From positions 1 to 46,411 of the forward strand of contig DASYQD010000189.1 of NCBI GenBank assembly GCA_036005845.1: DNA of 46,411 bases, read 5' to 3'. Both the position numbers and the translations under genes were made by a program. The stretch's first letter is position 1; every line of letters begins with the position of its first letter. This stretch comes from DASYQD01 sp036005845. GTDB lineage: Bacteria > Acidobacteriota > Thermoanaerobaculia > Multivoradales > JAIOJS01. Below, piece by piece: positions 33,026 through 41,217 of the stretch. Below the pieces are notes generated by a model. That model was given only the letters and a program-made list of their open reading frames with translations. It did not search any database and was not told the origin of the DNA.

Positions 33026-35534
33026 GCGTCTCGTCCAGGCTGCGTTGCGCGGGCGCCGCGGTCACACGCGCGCACACCGCGCGCACCTCGGCGTCGCGCG
33101 AGCGCAGGCCGCGTTCGACGAACGGCCGCCGCGCCGTTTCGGGGTAGCCGCCGAGCGCCTCGAAGGCGGCCAGCCGCTCGGCGCGCGGCTTGAAGCTCAG
33201 GCGGTCGCGGAACCAGGGCTCGAGGTGCGGCAGCGCCGCCGGGTCGGCGAGGCGGCCGAGCGTGCGCATGGCGTGCACCCGCACGCCGCGGCGCAGCCGT
33301 AGCGGGTCCCAGCGGCGCAGCAGCGCCAAGAGCGGCGCCACGCCCTGCGTGATGTTGTACGAGCCGACGAGGCCGATCGCGGCCTCGGCCACCTTGGGGT
33401 CGCGGTCGTTGATCGCCTGCGCCAAGAGGTCGGCCGAGCGCTGACTGTCGGCGGCGAAGAGCGACTTGATCGCCTCGAGACGCACGCGCAGGTCGGGATG
33501 CTCCGCGCAGCGCCGCACCTGCGGCAGCGAGGTCTGGTCGCCGACCGCTCGCAGGAGCAGCACCATGTTGCGCACCACGAACCAGCGCGAGTCGGCGAGC
33601 AGCAGCGTCGCGTGCGGCACCACCGCCCCTCCCAGCGCGGTGAGCAGGTCGAGGAGCTGGTGGCGCCGCGAGCGGTCGGTCTCCTCGGGCAGCGCGGCGA
33701 CGAGGTGGCGCACGGCGGCCGGCCCCAGCACGTCGACGAGCTGGCGCGCCGCCGCCGGCGAAGGAAGCTGCGGCATGGCGGCGAGCAGCGCCGACATCGC
33801 CTCGCGGTTGGCGAGGCGCTCGACGCAGCGCCGCAGCTCGGCGTCGCCGGTGCCGGCGTCGCGCGCCAGCTGCAACTGCTCGCGCAACGCCTCGACGATC
33901 GCCGCCGCCTGCTGGATCTGGCCGGCAATGAGGAAGCCGCGGTAGAGGTCCTCGATCCGCCACAGCGTCGCTTCTTCGGGAGCCTCGCTGGGCAGCCGCG
34001 CCGCGATCACCTCGAGCAAGGTGACGGCGAGCTGGCGGCTGATCGCGTCGTCGTCAAGCGTGTCGCGGCGCGTGCCGAGGTCGGGCAGCGGATCGAGGGC
34101 GCGCCGCTGCGGCAGCGTCACCAGCGCGCGGCGGTCGTCGGGCATCGGCGGCGGCTGGCCGACGCGGTCGACGTCGCGGTCGGCGAAGAGCGCGGCGATG
34201 GCGCCGGCCGCGGCGGGATCGGCCGGCGCCGCCGCCTCGCGCGCGGCGTGCGCGGCGGCGGCGAGCTCGCGCGCCAGCCGCACCGCGCTGGCCGACAGTT
34301 TCTGGCGTTCGCCGGCGAGCTGGCGCAGCGTGTTGAGCACGCCCGCCGGCGGCTGCGCGGCGGCGACGGCGCGCAGGGAGTCGGCCGCGTCCTCGTCGAG
34401 CGCGAGGGCGCGCAGCGAGGCGCCTAGCAGCGTACGGCGGACCGCGGTCGGCAGCTTGGCGGTGACCTCGAGCACCTCGCGCGTCGCGCCCTGCCGCGAC
34501 GCGCCGCGCAGCGACGCGAGCTGCGCCGCCACGGCGTCGCCCAACGTGGTGAGGAGAGCGGCGTCCCGGCCAACGCCGCCGCCGACAACGCCGCCGGCGC
34601 CCGTGGCACTGCCACCCGTCTGGTGAAACGCGGCGCCTCCACCCGCGACGCCCGCGCCAAGGCCGGCGCCGGGTGCCGAGGCGCCGGTCGCACTTGCTGC
34701 CACCGCCATCGCGCCGCCTTCGCCGCTGGCGGCTCCGCCGCCGACAGCCGCGGCGCCACCGGTGGCGCCCGCAGCGACGGCGCCGCCGGAACCCGCGCCA
34801 CCATCGGTCGCGCCCCCATCGAGTGCGCCGCCGGAACCCGTGCCGCCACCTGCACCACTCTCGGCGCCTTTCCCGGCGGCGCCTTCGCCTCCGAGGTCGG
34901 TTGCCGACGCTGCGCTGCCGCCGGGGCCGCCGCTCTGCCGCAGCAGGTTCTCGATCCACTCCGCCAGGCTCTCCGCCGAGCCTGAGGCGGCGAGCGCCGC
35001 CTCGTGCTGATGCGGCGCGAGCTGGCGGCCGGCGAGCAGCTCGCGCGCCACCGTTTCCCAGATCGATCTCCCGGCCGGCGTTTCCTCCCTTTCGTCCTCC
35101 GTCATCACCACCGACTGGTAGTCGATCGGCTCGACGGCGATGCCGCGCACGCCCGCCGCCGCCAGGCGGTCCCACAGCGGCGCCTGCTCGCCCTGGCGGT
35201 CGAGCGCCAGCGACGAGAGGAAGGTCTCGAGCTCGCTCGCCTCCACGCCTGGATCGATCACCAGCAGCGCGGCGCGCTGCCGGTGGAGCGCCTCGGCGAG
35301 ACGCTGCGAGCCGGTGGAGGTGATCTTCGTCTCGCCGTGGATCAATCCGTCGCGGCTGACGCCGAGCACGATGGGCGCCACGGTGGCGAGCACGCGCGCG
35401 AGCTGCCGGTGCGCGCGCACGAACGACTCGCGGCGCGACGGGTGGCCCGGCGGATAGGCGAGCATGCTCTTCCACGCGATGGCGAGATCGCGCAGGAAGT
35501 CGGCCAGCGGTACGCCGGACGGTTCGTCGGCCAG
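33018..35534 (-). CDS. HEAT-repeat protein with shared YPxGHP N-terminal domain
   Basis: A protein of about 838 residues. The conserved N-terminal domain includes DFLRDLAIAWKSMLAYPPGHP. A Gly/Ala/Ser low-complexity linker at about 205-325 is followed by helical regions and C-terminal HEAT-like repeats at about 600-830 (LPEETDRSRRHQLLDLLTAL, HPDLRVRLEAIKSLFAA, DRDPKVAEAAIGLVG). The first ATG in frame (35465) would cut into the conserved domain. No ATG, GTG or TTG precedes it nearby, so I place the start at CTG 35534, which has GAGGA 8-10 bases upstream. The exact start is uncertain. It is a scaffold rather than an enzyme, coupled to the HD-GYP-like gene. Confidence 0.78.
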   Translation of the reverse strand: MADEPSGVPLADFLRDLAIAWKSMLAYPPGHPSRRESFVRAHRQLARVLATVAPIVLGVSRDGLIHGETKITSTGSQRLAEALHRQRAALLVIDPGVEASELETFLSSLALDRQGEQAPLWDRLAAAGVRGIAVEPIDYQSVVMTEDEREETPAGRSIWETVARELLAGRQLAPHQHEAALAASGSAESLAEWIENLLRQSGGPGGSAASATDLGGEGAAGKGAESGAGGGTGSGGALDGGATDGGAGSGGAVAAGATGGAAAVGGGAASGEGGAMAVAASATGASAPGAGLGAGVAGGGAAFHQTGGSATGAGGVVGGGVGRDAALLTTLGDAVAAQLASLRGASRQGATREVLEVTAKLPTAVRRTLLGASLRALALDEDAADSLRAVAAAQPPAGVLNTLRQLAGERQKLSASAVRLARELAAAAHAAREAAAPADPAAAGAIAALFADRDVDRVGQPPPMPDDRRALVTLPQRRALDPLPDLGTRRDTLDDDAISRQLAVTLLEVIAARLPSEAPEEATLWRIEDLYRGFLIAGQIQQAAAIVEALREQLQLARDAGTGDAELRRCVERLANREAMSALLAAMPQLPSPAAARQLVDVLGPAAVRHLVAALPEETDRSRRHQLLDLLTALGGAVVPHATLLLADSRWFVVRNMVLLLRAVGDQTSLPQVRRCAEHPDLRVRLEAIKSLFAADSQRSADLLAQAINDRDPKVAEAAIGLVGSYNITQGVAPLLALLRRWDPLRLRRGVRVHAMRTLGRLADPAALPHLEPWFRDRLSFKPRAERLAAFEALGGYPETARRPFVERGLRSRDAEVRAVCARVTAAPAQRSLDETHV

Positions 35535-35640
35535 GAGTCGTTTCCTCGCGGTGCGGTGCGAGGCGATTGTAGTGCGGGCGTGACCGGACCGCGGCAGCCG
35601 CACCGCCGTTTTGCACCAACGCGGCGCTGCCGGGCCGGCG

Positions 35641-36696
35641 TCAGTCCGCCGCCGGGATTGGCAGCCCGTGCGGACAGGCCGTGGGATGGCCGAGCAGCTC
35701 GGCGATCGCCGCCTCGCGTTCGGGCTGCACCGGCGGCACCGTGCCGCACGCCGGCGGCTCGCCGGCCTGCAGCGTGCGCGCGACCAGCACCTCGGCGAGC
35801 CGCTGGCGGCGCACCAGCGCCGCCGCGCGTGCGTGCAACGCCGCTGGTGGCGCCGCACCGTTGCCGGCCGCCCAGCCAAGGCGGTCGCCGCCGGCGAGCT
35901 CGCGCGGCGTCGGCGTCTCGCCGCGCTCACGACGCAGCCAGAGGCGGAGGAGCAGGGTCTCCTCGTCGTCGAGTGGCCGCTGCTCGCCGACCAAGTGGCC
36001 GTGCTCGAGGCGCACGATGCGGTCGCCGCGCGCGGCGACCTCGGCGTTGTGCGTCACCACGACGAGCGTCTGTCCGGCGGCGTGGAGCTCGGCGAGGAGC
36101 GCCAGCACCTCGGCCTCGCTCTGTGCATCGAGATTGCCTGTCGGCTCGTCGGCGAGCAGCAGCGGCGGGTGGTTGATGAGCGCGCGGGCGACGCAGACGC
36201 GCTGCTTCTCGCCGCCCGAGAGCTGCGCCGGCAGGTGGCGCAGCCGGTGCGCGAGGCCGACGCGCACCAGCGCCGCTTCGGCCTGGCCGCGGTCGGCGAG
36301 CGAGTGGACGTGCTGCGCCAGCATCACGTTGTCGAGCGCCGAGAGGTAGGGCACGAGGTGGAACTCCTGGAAGACCAGACCGATGCGCTCGCGGCGGTAG
36401 CGGGCGAGTGCCGTGCCGGAGAGCCGCGACACCTCCTCGCCGCCCACCTGCACGCTGCCGGCGGTCGGGCGGTCGAGGCCGGAGAGGAGGTTGAGCAGCG
36501 TCGTCTTGCCCGAGCCCGAGGGGCCGGTGACGCTCAGCCACTCGCCGGCGGCGACTTCGAGATCGAGCGGCGCGAGGGCGACGACGTTGCCGTGACGGCG
36601 CTCGGCGCCGGCGATACGGACGAGGGGCGCGCGCGGCGCCGACTCTGGCGCGGTCGAGAGATTCGCCGTCGCCGGCGGGTCGTGGCGAGCGGTCAT
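35641..36696 (-). CDS. ABC transporter ATPase with C-terminal DtxR-like dimerisation domain
   Basis: A 351-residue protein. Residues 25-240 are a MacB/LolD-type ATPase with Walker A GPSGSGKTT (58-66), Q-loop Gln110, signature LSGGEKQR (159-166), Walker B LLLADEP (179-185) and the H-loop His216. The remaining ~110 residues do not belong to that family. LVRRQRLAEVLVARTL and AELLGHPTACPHGLPIP align with the metal-binding/dimerisation domain of DtxR/MntR-type regulators, preceded by a shortened winged-helix-like piece (EETLLLRLWLRRERG). Several metal ligands of DtxR are replaced, but Cys317 and the CPHG motif (341-344) remain. ATG 36696 overlaps the permease stop (ATGA). Confidence 0.86.
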   Translation of the reverse strand: MTARHDPPATANLSTAPESAPRAPLVRIAGAERRHGNVVALAPLDLEVAAGEWLSVTGPSGSGKTTLLNLLSGLDRPTAGSVQVGGEEVSRLSGTALARYRRERIGLVFQEFHLVPYLSALDNVMLAQHVHSLADRGQAEAALVRVGLAHRLRHLPAQLSGGEKQRVCVARALINHPPLLLADEPTGNLDAQSEAEVLALLAELHAAGQTLVVVTHNAEVAARGDRIVRLEHGHLVGEQRPLDDEETLLLRLWLRRERGETPTPRELAGGDRLGWAAGNGAAPPAALHARAAALVRRQRLAEVLVARTLQAGEPPACGTVPPVQPEREAAIAELLGHPTACPHGLPIPAAD

Positions 36697-37823
36697 CGGC
36701 CGGCCAGCAGCGCGGCGGGCTCGAGGCCGGCGAGCCGCCGCGCAGTGAGCCGCCCGGTGACGGCGAGCACCGCGGCGCCGCCGGCGAGCGCCGCCCCGGC
36801 ACCCCACGCGCCGCCGGCGAAGAGGGCGCCATCGCCGTCGAACAGCCGGCGCGCGAAGAGGCCGGCCAGCAGCTCGCCGGCCGCGGAGCCGAGGAGCCAG
36901 GCGGCGGCGCCGACGATCAGCAGCTCGAATCCCAGCAGGCGCGACACCCAGGCGCGCGTGTAGCCGAGGGCGAAGAAGAGCGCCAGCTCGCGACGCCGCG
37001 CGTGGAGTTGCGCGAAGCTGGCGGCGGCGAGGGTGCCCAGCGCGAGCAGCGCGGTCAGCACGCCGGCGCCGGCGAGGATCCACAGGAGGCGCCGCACGAG
37101 ACGCGCGCGCGTCGTGGTGACGCGCAGCAGCGGTTGCGCCTCGGCGCCGGGGACCGTCCGCATGACCGCGGCGGCGACGGCCTCCACGCGCCTCGGGTCC
37201 GCGCGCAGCTCGAAGCGCTGAACGCCGATGGCGGCCGTGGCGGGTAGAGAGTCGAGGTCGGCGATCAGCGCGCCGTCGAGCGCTTCGCCGGTGCGCAGGA
37301 TGCCCGAAACGAGGCGCACGCCGATCGGCGTGTCGACGGACGCGCCGCGAGCGACTCCCCTTGGATCGCCATCGCCGCGTGCCCGCGGAAGAGCCGTGCC
37401 CTCAGCCGCGAACCCGGTAGCGGCGCCGGCCAACACTTCGCCGGCGGCGGGCCAGGCGCCCTCGACCATCCAGCCGCGATGCAGCGCGATCGCCTCGCGC
37501 CGCGTGGCGAGCAGCGGCCGTCCGTCGCGCTCGCCCAGCTCTGCCCACGGCGCCACCGCCTCGACGCCGGCCAGCGCGCGCAGCCGCGCGATCTCGCGTA
37601 GCGGCAACGTCGCCGGGCCGCCGGGCTGCGGCCGTACCAGCACGTTGACTCCCAGCGCATGACCCGCCGTCACGATCGCGTGCAGCCGCGCTCCCAGGCC
37701 GGCTGCCGCGGCGAGTGCCGTCGTCGCCGCGGCAGTCGCCACCAGCACCGTCAGCAGGTAGCCCGGCCGATGCCGCGCGCTGCCGGCGAGGACTCGCGCT
37801 AACACGCACGACTCCGCGGCCAT
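36693..37823 (-). CDS. FtsX-like ABC transporter permease, second
   Basis: A 376-residue membrane protein with one N-terminal transmembrane helix (YLLTVLVATAAATTALAAAAG), a large extracytoplasmic domain, and three C-terminal helices around LLWILAGAGVLTALLALGTL, LGFELLIVGAAAWLLGSA and AAVLAVTGRL. This is the MacB/FtsX permease fold. HARRRELALFFALGYTR is the typical cytoplasmic coupling loop to the ATPase. It starts 7 bases after the first permease stop and overlaps the ATPase start. With its partner it should form a heterodimeric permease. Confidence 0.87.
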   Translation of the reverse strand: MAAESCVLARVLAGSARHRPGYLLTVLVATAAATTALAAAAGLGARLHAIVTAGHALGVNVLVRPQPGGPATLPLREIARLRALAGVEAVAPWAELGERDGRPLLATRREAIALHRGWMVEGAWPAAGEVLAGAATGFAAEGTALPRARGDGDPRGVARGASVDTPIGVRLVSGILRTGEALDGALIADLDSLPATAAIGVQRFELRADPRRVEAVAAAVMRTVPGAEAQPLLRVTTTRARLVRRLLWILAGAGVLTALLALGTLAAASFAQLHARRRELALFFALGYTRAWVSRLLGFELLIVGAAAWLLGSAAGELLAGLFARRLFDGDGALFAGGAWGAGAALAGGAAVLAVTGRLTARRLAGLEPAALLAGR

Positions 37824-37830
37824 GACCGCA

Positions 37831-39135
37831 TCACAACGCGGCGGTGAGGGGCTGCCGCAGGGTCCGCAGCAGCGGCCAGGCGACGCCGGCGATCGCCGCG
37901 AGCACGCCGGCGAGCGCCACCACCGGCAGCAGCACCGGGTTCCAGCTCGCCGCCATGCCGAGCAGGCCGCCGCGCACGGCGCGCGCGGCGAGCAGTCCAA
38001 GCGCGCCGCCGACGATGCCGCCGGCCGTGCCGAGGAGCGCCGTCTCGCCGAGGTAGAGGGCGACGATGTGCCGCCGCTCGCTGCCCAGCGCCGCGAGGAG
38101 CGCCAGCTCGCGGCGGCGGTCGAGGATGCCGGCGGTGAGCGTCGCCGCGACGCCGAGAGCGGCGGCGGCGAGGACCAGCGCGGCAAGCGCCAGCAGCCCC
38201 ACCTCGAGCCGACGCAGCAGTGCCGAGCTGGCGCTCGCCACCTCGCGCACGACGGCGGCGTGAGCGCCGGGGAGGGCCTCGTCGATCTGGTAGGCGACGG
38301 CCGACGGATAGGCCGTGCAGTACCAGGCGTCGTACTCCTCACGCGAGAGCGATGCCGGGTCGCGGGCGCCGAGCGGGCCTTCTGGACGTTCGGGCACCGT
38401 CAGGGCGAACACCTCCGCCTCGCGCGCGGCGCCGGGCCGACTGGCGAGCCGCTGCGCCACCTCGATCGGCGCCAGCGCCTCGTCCTCCTCCGCGCCGCCG
38501 CCGCCGACGATGCCGACGACGCGCAGTGGCGCCCGTCGCTCGCCGAGCGCGACCGCGACGGTCCTGCCGCGCTCCACACCGAGGCTCGCCGCCAGCCGCC
38601 GCCCGAGCGCCACCTCGTCCGCACCCTCCGCCGGCCATCTGCCGTCGACCGGCAGCGCCGGCCGTACCTTGGGCAGGCCGCCGCGGTGCGAGCCCAGCGC
38701 GTGGTCGAACCAGGTGCCGACCAGGGTGACGACCGTTGGCGCGCCGCCGTCGCCGGGGATCGTCCCGGCGCTGCCGTCGGCGGTGGCTGCGCTGCGGTTC
38801 CGAGAATCGTTGCCGTCCGCACCCGCTCGTTCACTCGCTCCCATCGGTGCGAGGCTGACGCGGAGCGGATAGAGCGGCGCCACGGCGACGACGTTGTTGC
38901 GCCAGAAAATCTTGTCGAGCGCGTCGAGCTCCGCCACAGAAAATGTTTCGTTCACTGCCGTGACGTGCACGTTGGCGCCGTACGCGTCGAGCGTGCGCGC
39001 CAGGTCGTCGCGCGCCCCGAGGACGAGGTCGAGCAGCGCCCCAGCGCCGAGCGCGCCGAGCGCCACCACGCCGGCCGCCAGCAGCTTGCGCCGCGGGTCG
39101 TGAAGCAGCGAGGCGAGCAGCAGGCGCAGCGTCAT
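37831..39135 (-). CDS. FtsX-like ABC transporter permease, first
   Basis: A 434-residue FtsX/MacB-type permease. An N-terminal helix (LLAAGVVALGALGAGALLDLVLG) is followed by a large extracytoplasmic domain and three C-terminal helices, with the coupling loop DRRRELALLAALGSERRHI between them. ATG 39135 is preferred over upstream in-frame codons because MTLRLLLASLLHDPRRKLL is the usual FtsX-type start and because it places the gene 13 bases after the FTR1 stop. In Campylobacter P19/FTR1-type iron loci two such permeases and an ATPase are also found next to the FTR1 gene (family knowledge). Confidence 0.87.
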   Translation of the reverse strand: MTLRLLLASLLHDPRRKLLAAGVVALGALGAGALLDLVLGARDDLARTLDAYGANVHVTAVNETFSVAELDALDKIFWRNNVVAVAPLYPLRVSLAPMGASERAGADGNDSRNRSAATADGSAGTIPGDGGAPTVVTLVGTWFDHALGSHRGGLPKVRPALPVDGRWPAEGADEVALGRRLAASLGVERGRTVAVALGERRAPLRVVGIVGGGGAEEDEALAPIEVAQRLASRPGAAREAEVFALTVPERPEGPLGARDPASLSREEYDAWYCTAYPSAVAYQIDEALPGAHAAVVREVASASSALLRRLEVGLLALAALVLAAAALGVAATLTAGILDRRRELALLAALGSERRHIVALYLGETALLGTAGGIVGGALGLLAARAVRGGLLGMAASWNPVLLPVVALAGVLAAIAGVAWPLLRTLRQPLTAAL

Positions 39136-39148
39136 CGCCAGACTCGAT

Positions 39149-40429
39149 CTAGTGGTGGGCGGCCGCGTGGTCGCCGAAGACGCCCGCACCGGCCGCCAGC
39201 GCCGTCACCGGCAGCACCAGCCGTCCGCCCGCGACGGTGAAATCGACCGGGATCGGGTTGCAGCCGCCGGGCTGGCCGATCGACGGCGGGTAGACCGCCG
39301 AGTGGCAGTGGCGGCAGAGGATCTCGGCGCCCTCCTCCACGTACCCTTCGGCGCCGCAGATGACGCAGGCGTCGAAGGCGGCGACGGCGCGGCCGGGCGC
39401 CACCTCGAGGGCGATGAAGCGCACCTCGCGGCCGCCGACGTTGACGGCGTAGCGGTGCAGCTCGCCGTCGTCGAGCTCGCTCTTGGGCAGGCTGACCCGG
39501 CCGCTCGCATCGGCGACCAGCGGCACCGGCGGCGACAGCGCGGCCGGCTGCGACCACGCGACGTCCATGCCGAGCAGCGACAGCACGGCGACGCCCAGCC
39601 CGCAGGCCGCCAGGCGCGAGCGGCGGGCACGGCGCCTCTCGGCGTGGCGCAGCCGCTCGGCCGCCGGGTTCGCCGCGGCGGCGTCGACAGAAACGTTTCT
39701 CTCCGCGCCCGGCATCGCCAGCGCCAGCAGCGGCAGCGCCAGGATGGCGAGCAGGAAGAAAACGTCGTGGCGCACCAGCGGTCCCACCGCCGCCATGCTG
39801 GTGCGGTTGGCCGGCAGCCAGCCGGCCTCGGCGAGCTCGTGATAACCGTTGACCAGCAGCTGCACGACGAAGATGAACAGCGCGACCGCCGTCACGCGCA
39901 GGAACCGGCCGAGGTCGACCCGCACGCTGCCGCGAATGAAGAGCACGGCGAAGACGGTGGCGAGCAGCAGCCCGAGCAGCGTGCCCAGCAGCGCCGCGAC
40001 GCCGCTCGTCGTCAGCGACACCGCGGCGAGGAACAAAACCGTTTCGACGCCCTCGCGGAAGATCATCAGGAAGGTGAACAAGAAGAGGCCGCCGCCCACC
40101 GCCGCGCCGCCGCGCCCGACGATGCGCCCGAGCGAGCCGCGGATCTGCCCCGAGAGCGCCCGTGCGTGCCGCCACATCCACCACAGCATGCTGGAGACGA
40201 CGACCGCCGAGGCGACGTAGAGCAGCCCTTCGAAAACCTCTTCGTTCACGGCCACCCTGCGCAGCGCGATGCCGCCGGCGACGCTCGCCAGCACCGCGGC
40301 GCCGATCCCCGCCCACACGTAGCGCAGCAGCTCGCCGCGCCCCTCCTTGCGCAGGAAGGCGACGATGATGGCGACCAGCAGCGCCGCCTCGATCCCCTCC
40401 CGCAACGCGATGATCAAAGCTTCCAGCAT
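39149..40429 (-). CDS. FTR1-family iron permease fused to DUF2318-type cysteine domain
   Basis: A 426-residue protein. The membrane part (about 1-260) has the two REXXE iron-binding motifs of FTR1/EfeU permeases, LREGIEAALL at the N-terminus and IFREGVETVLF in a central helix. After another hydrophobic segment, an extracytoplasmic domain follows with CVICGAEGYVEEGAEILCRHCHSAVY and a further Cys in GGCNPIP. This is a CxxC...CxxC module of the DUF2318 type associated with iron handling or reduction. It imports iron, probably after redox conversion at the cysteine domain. It is the second gene of the fur-led operon. ATG 40429 opens right at LEALIIALREG. Confidence 0.9.
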   Translation of the reverse strand: MLEALIIALREGIEAALLVAIIVAFLRKEGRGELLRYVWAGIGAAVLASVAGGIALRRVAVNEEVFEGLLYVASAVVVSSMLWWMWRHARALSGQIRGSLGRIVGRGGAAVGGGLFLFTFLMIFREGVETVLFLAAVSLTTSGVAALLGTLLGLLLATVFAVLFIRGSVRVDLGRFLRVTAVALFIFVVQLLVNGYHELAEAGWLPANRTSMAAVGPLVRHDVFFLLAILALPLLALAMPGAERNVSVDAAAANPAAERLRHAERRRARRSRLAACGLGVAVLSLLGMDVAWSQPAALSPPVPLVADASGRVSLPKSELDDGELHRYAVNVGGREVRFIALEVAPGRAVAAFDACVICGAEGYVEEGAEILCRHCHSAVYPPSIGQPGGCNPIPVDFTVAGGRLVLPVTALAAGAGVFGDHAAAHH

Positions 40430-40459
40430 CGTCGGCTCTGCGAAAGGTGAAACGCGGCG

Positions 40460-40912
40460 CTAGGCCTGCGCCTGCGCCGCCGCCTCGTCGCGGCAGGCAT
40501 TGCACAGGCCGGTGATCTGCAGCTGGTGGTGGGCGGGCGAGAAACCGTGGGCGCGGCAGATCTCCGCCTGCAGCGCGGTGATGCCGGGGCTGACGAACTC
40601 GACGACGCGGCCGCAGGCGGCGCAGACCAGGTGGTCGTGCTGCTGGCCGGGGTGGACGTGCTCGAAGAGCTGCCCGCGCGCGCCGACCCGCTGCTTTCGC
40701 ACCAGGCCCGAGCGCACGAGGAGATCGAGCGTGCGGTAGACGGTGGCGCGCGACACGTCGTGGCCGTGCTCGCGCACGGCGGCAAGCAGCGCGTCGGCGT
40801 CGAGGTGGCCGTGCTGGCGGTAGATCTCCTCGAACAGCGCCAGCCGCTCGCCGGTCAGGCGAAGCCCTTGCGCGCGTAGATAGCCGGCGAACTGTTCGCG
40901 TTCCTGAATCAT
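40460..40912 (-). CDS. fur: Fur-family metalloregulator
   Basis: A 150-residue Fur-type repressor. The winged-helix DNA-recognition segment (VSRATVYRTLDLLVRSGLV) is followed by HDHLVCAACGRVVEF and a second CxxC in LCNACRDE, the structural zinc site. His-rich LFEHVHPGQQHDH supplies regulatory ligands. ATG 40912 is chosen because an apparent sigma-70 promoter and a palindrome occupy the bases immediately upstream. A longer reading would start at TTG 40972, which is the -35 box itself. It heads the iron operon and probably represses it, including itself. PerR or Zur specificity cannot be excluded from sequence alone. Confidence 0.9.
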   Translation of the reverse strand: MIQEREQFAGYLRAQGLRLTGERLALFEEIYRQHGHLDADALLAAVREHGHDVSRATVYRTLDLLVRSGLVRKQRVGARGQLFEHVHPGQQHDHLVCAACGRVVEFVSPGITALQAEICRAHGFSPAHHQLQITGLCNACRDEAAAQAQA

Positions 40913-40929
40913 TTGAGACGCAGTCTCAA
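40913..40929. promoter_or_regulatory. Palindromic operator candidate before fur
   Basis: TTGAGACGCAGTCTCAA is a 7-3-7 inverted repeat (arms TTGAGAC / GTCTCAA) ending directly at the fur start codon and lying just downstream of the predicted transcription start. The length and symmetry resemble a high-G+C Fur box, so autoregulation is plausible (inference). Confidence 0.6.
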
Positions 40930-40942
40930 CTTCGCGAGATCG

Positions 40943-40972
40943 ATTCTGGACAGCGATGGTCCTGTTTGTCAA
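40943..40972 (-). promoter_or_regulatory. Sigma-70-type promoter of the fur-iron operon
   Basis: On the minus strand a perfect TTGACA (40972-40967) is followed after 18 bases by CAGAAT (40948-40943, four of six consensus bases). Transcription would start near 40936, leaving a leader of about 25 bases that contains the palindrome at 40913-40929. No strong Shine-Dalgarno sequence is visible in this leader. Confidence 0.6.
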
Positions 40973-41173
40973 GCCGCAGGGCTAGATTCAAACAGGCGAA
41001 GCAGTTACGGCGCGGCTGTTGCATTCGCGCCGGACGTGCACCGACAAAGACACGCGGGGCCTGCACGCTCGTTCCGCGGATTCCGCGAGTCGTGCCGCCG
41101 GATGCGCGGATGGCGCCACGCTCGTGGCATTCCGCGCCGGGCTGGCACTACCGTGGGCTCGTTTGGAGCCTAC

Positions 41174-41200
41174 GGGGGCCGGACCACGGCCCCCCTTTTT
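41174..41200 (+). terminator. Intrinsic-terminator-like hairpin in the leader of the AAA+ regulator gene
   Basis: A perfect 8-bp stem, GGGGGCCG (41174-41181) pairing with CGGCCCCC (41187-41194), has a 5-base loop and is followed by C and five T residues. It ends 17 bases before the ATG at 41218. No plus-strand gene precedes it since fur is divergent, so it could attenuate transcription of the regulator gene itself. Confidence 0.6.
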
Positions 41201-41217
41201 CGCTGGTTTCCAAAGCG

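Noticed and set aside
41143..41158. TGGCAC-N5-TGGGC resembling a sigma-54 promoter before the AAA+ regulator
   Set aside because: The -24 half fits, but the -12 GC is displaced by one base, so spacing is wrong. One half-site is expected by chance in such G+C-rich DNA.
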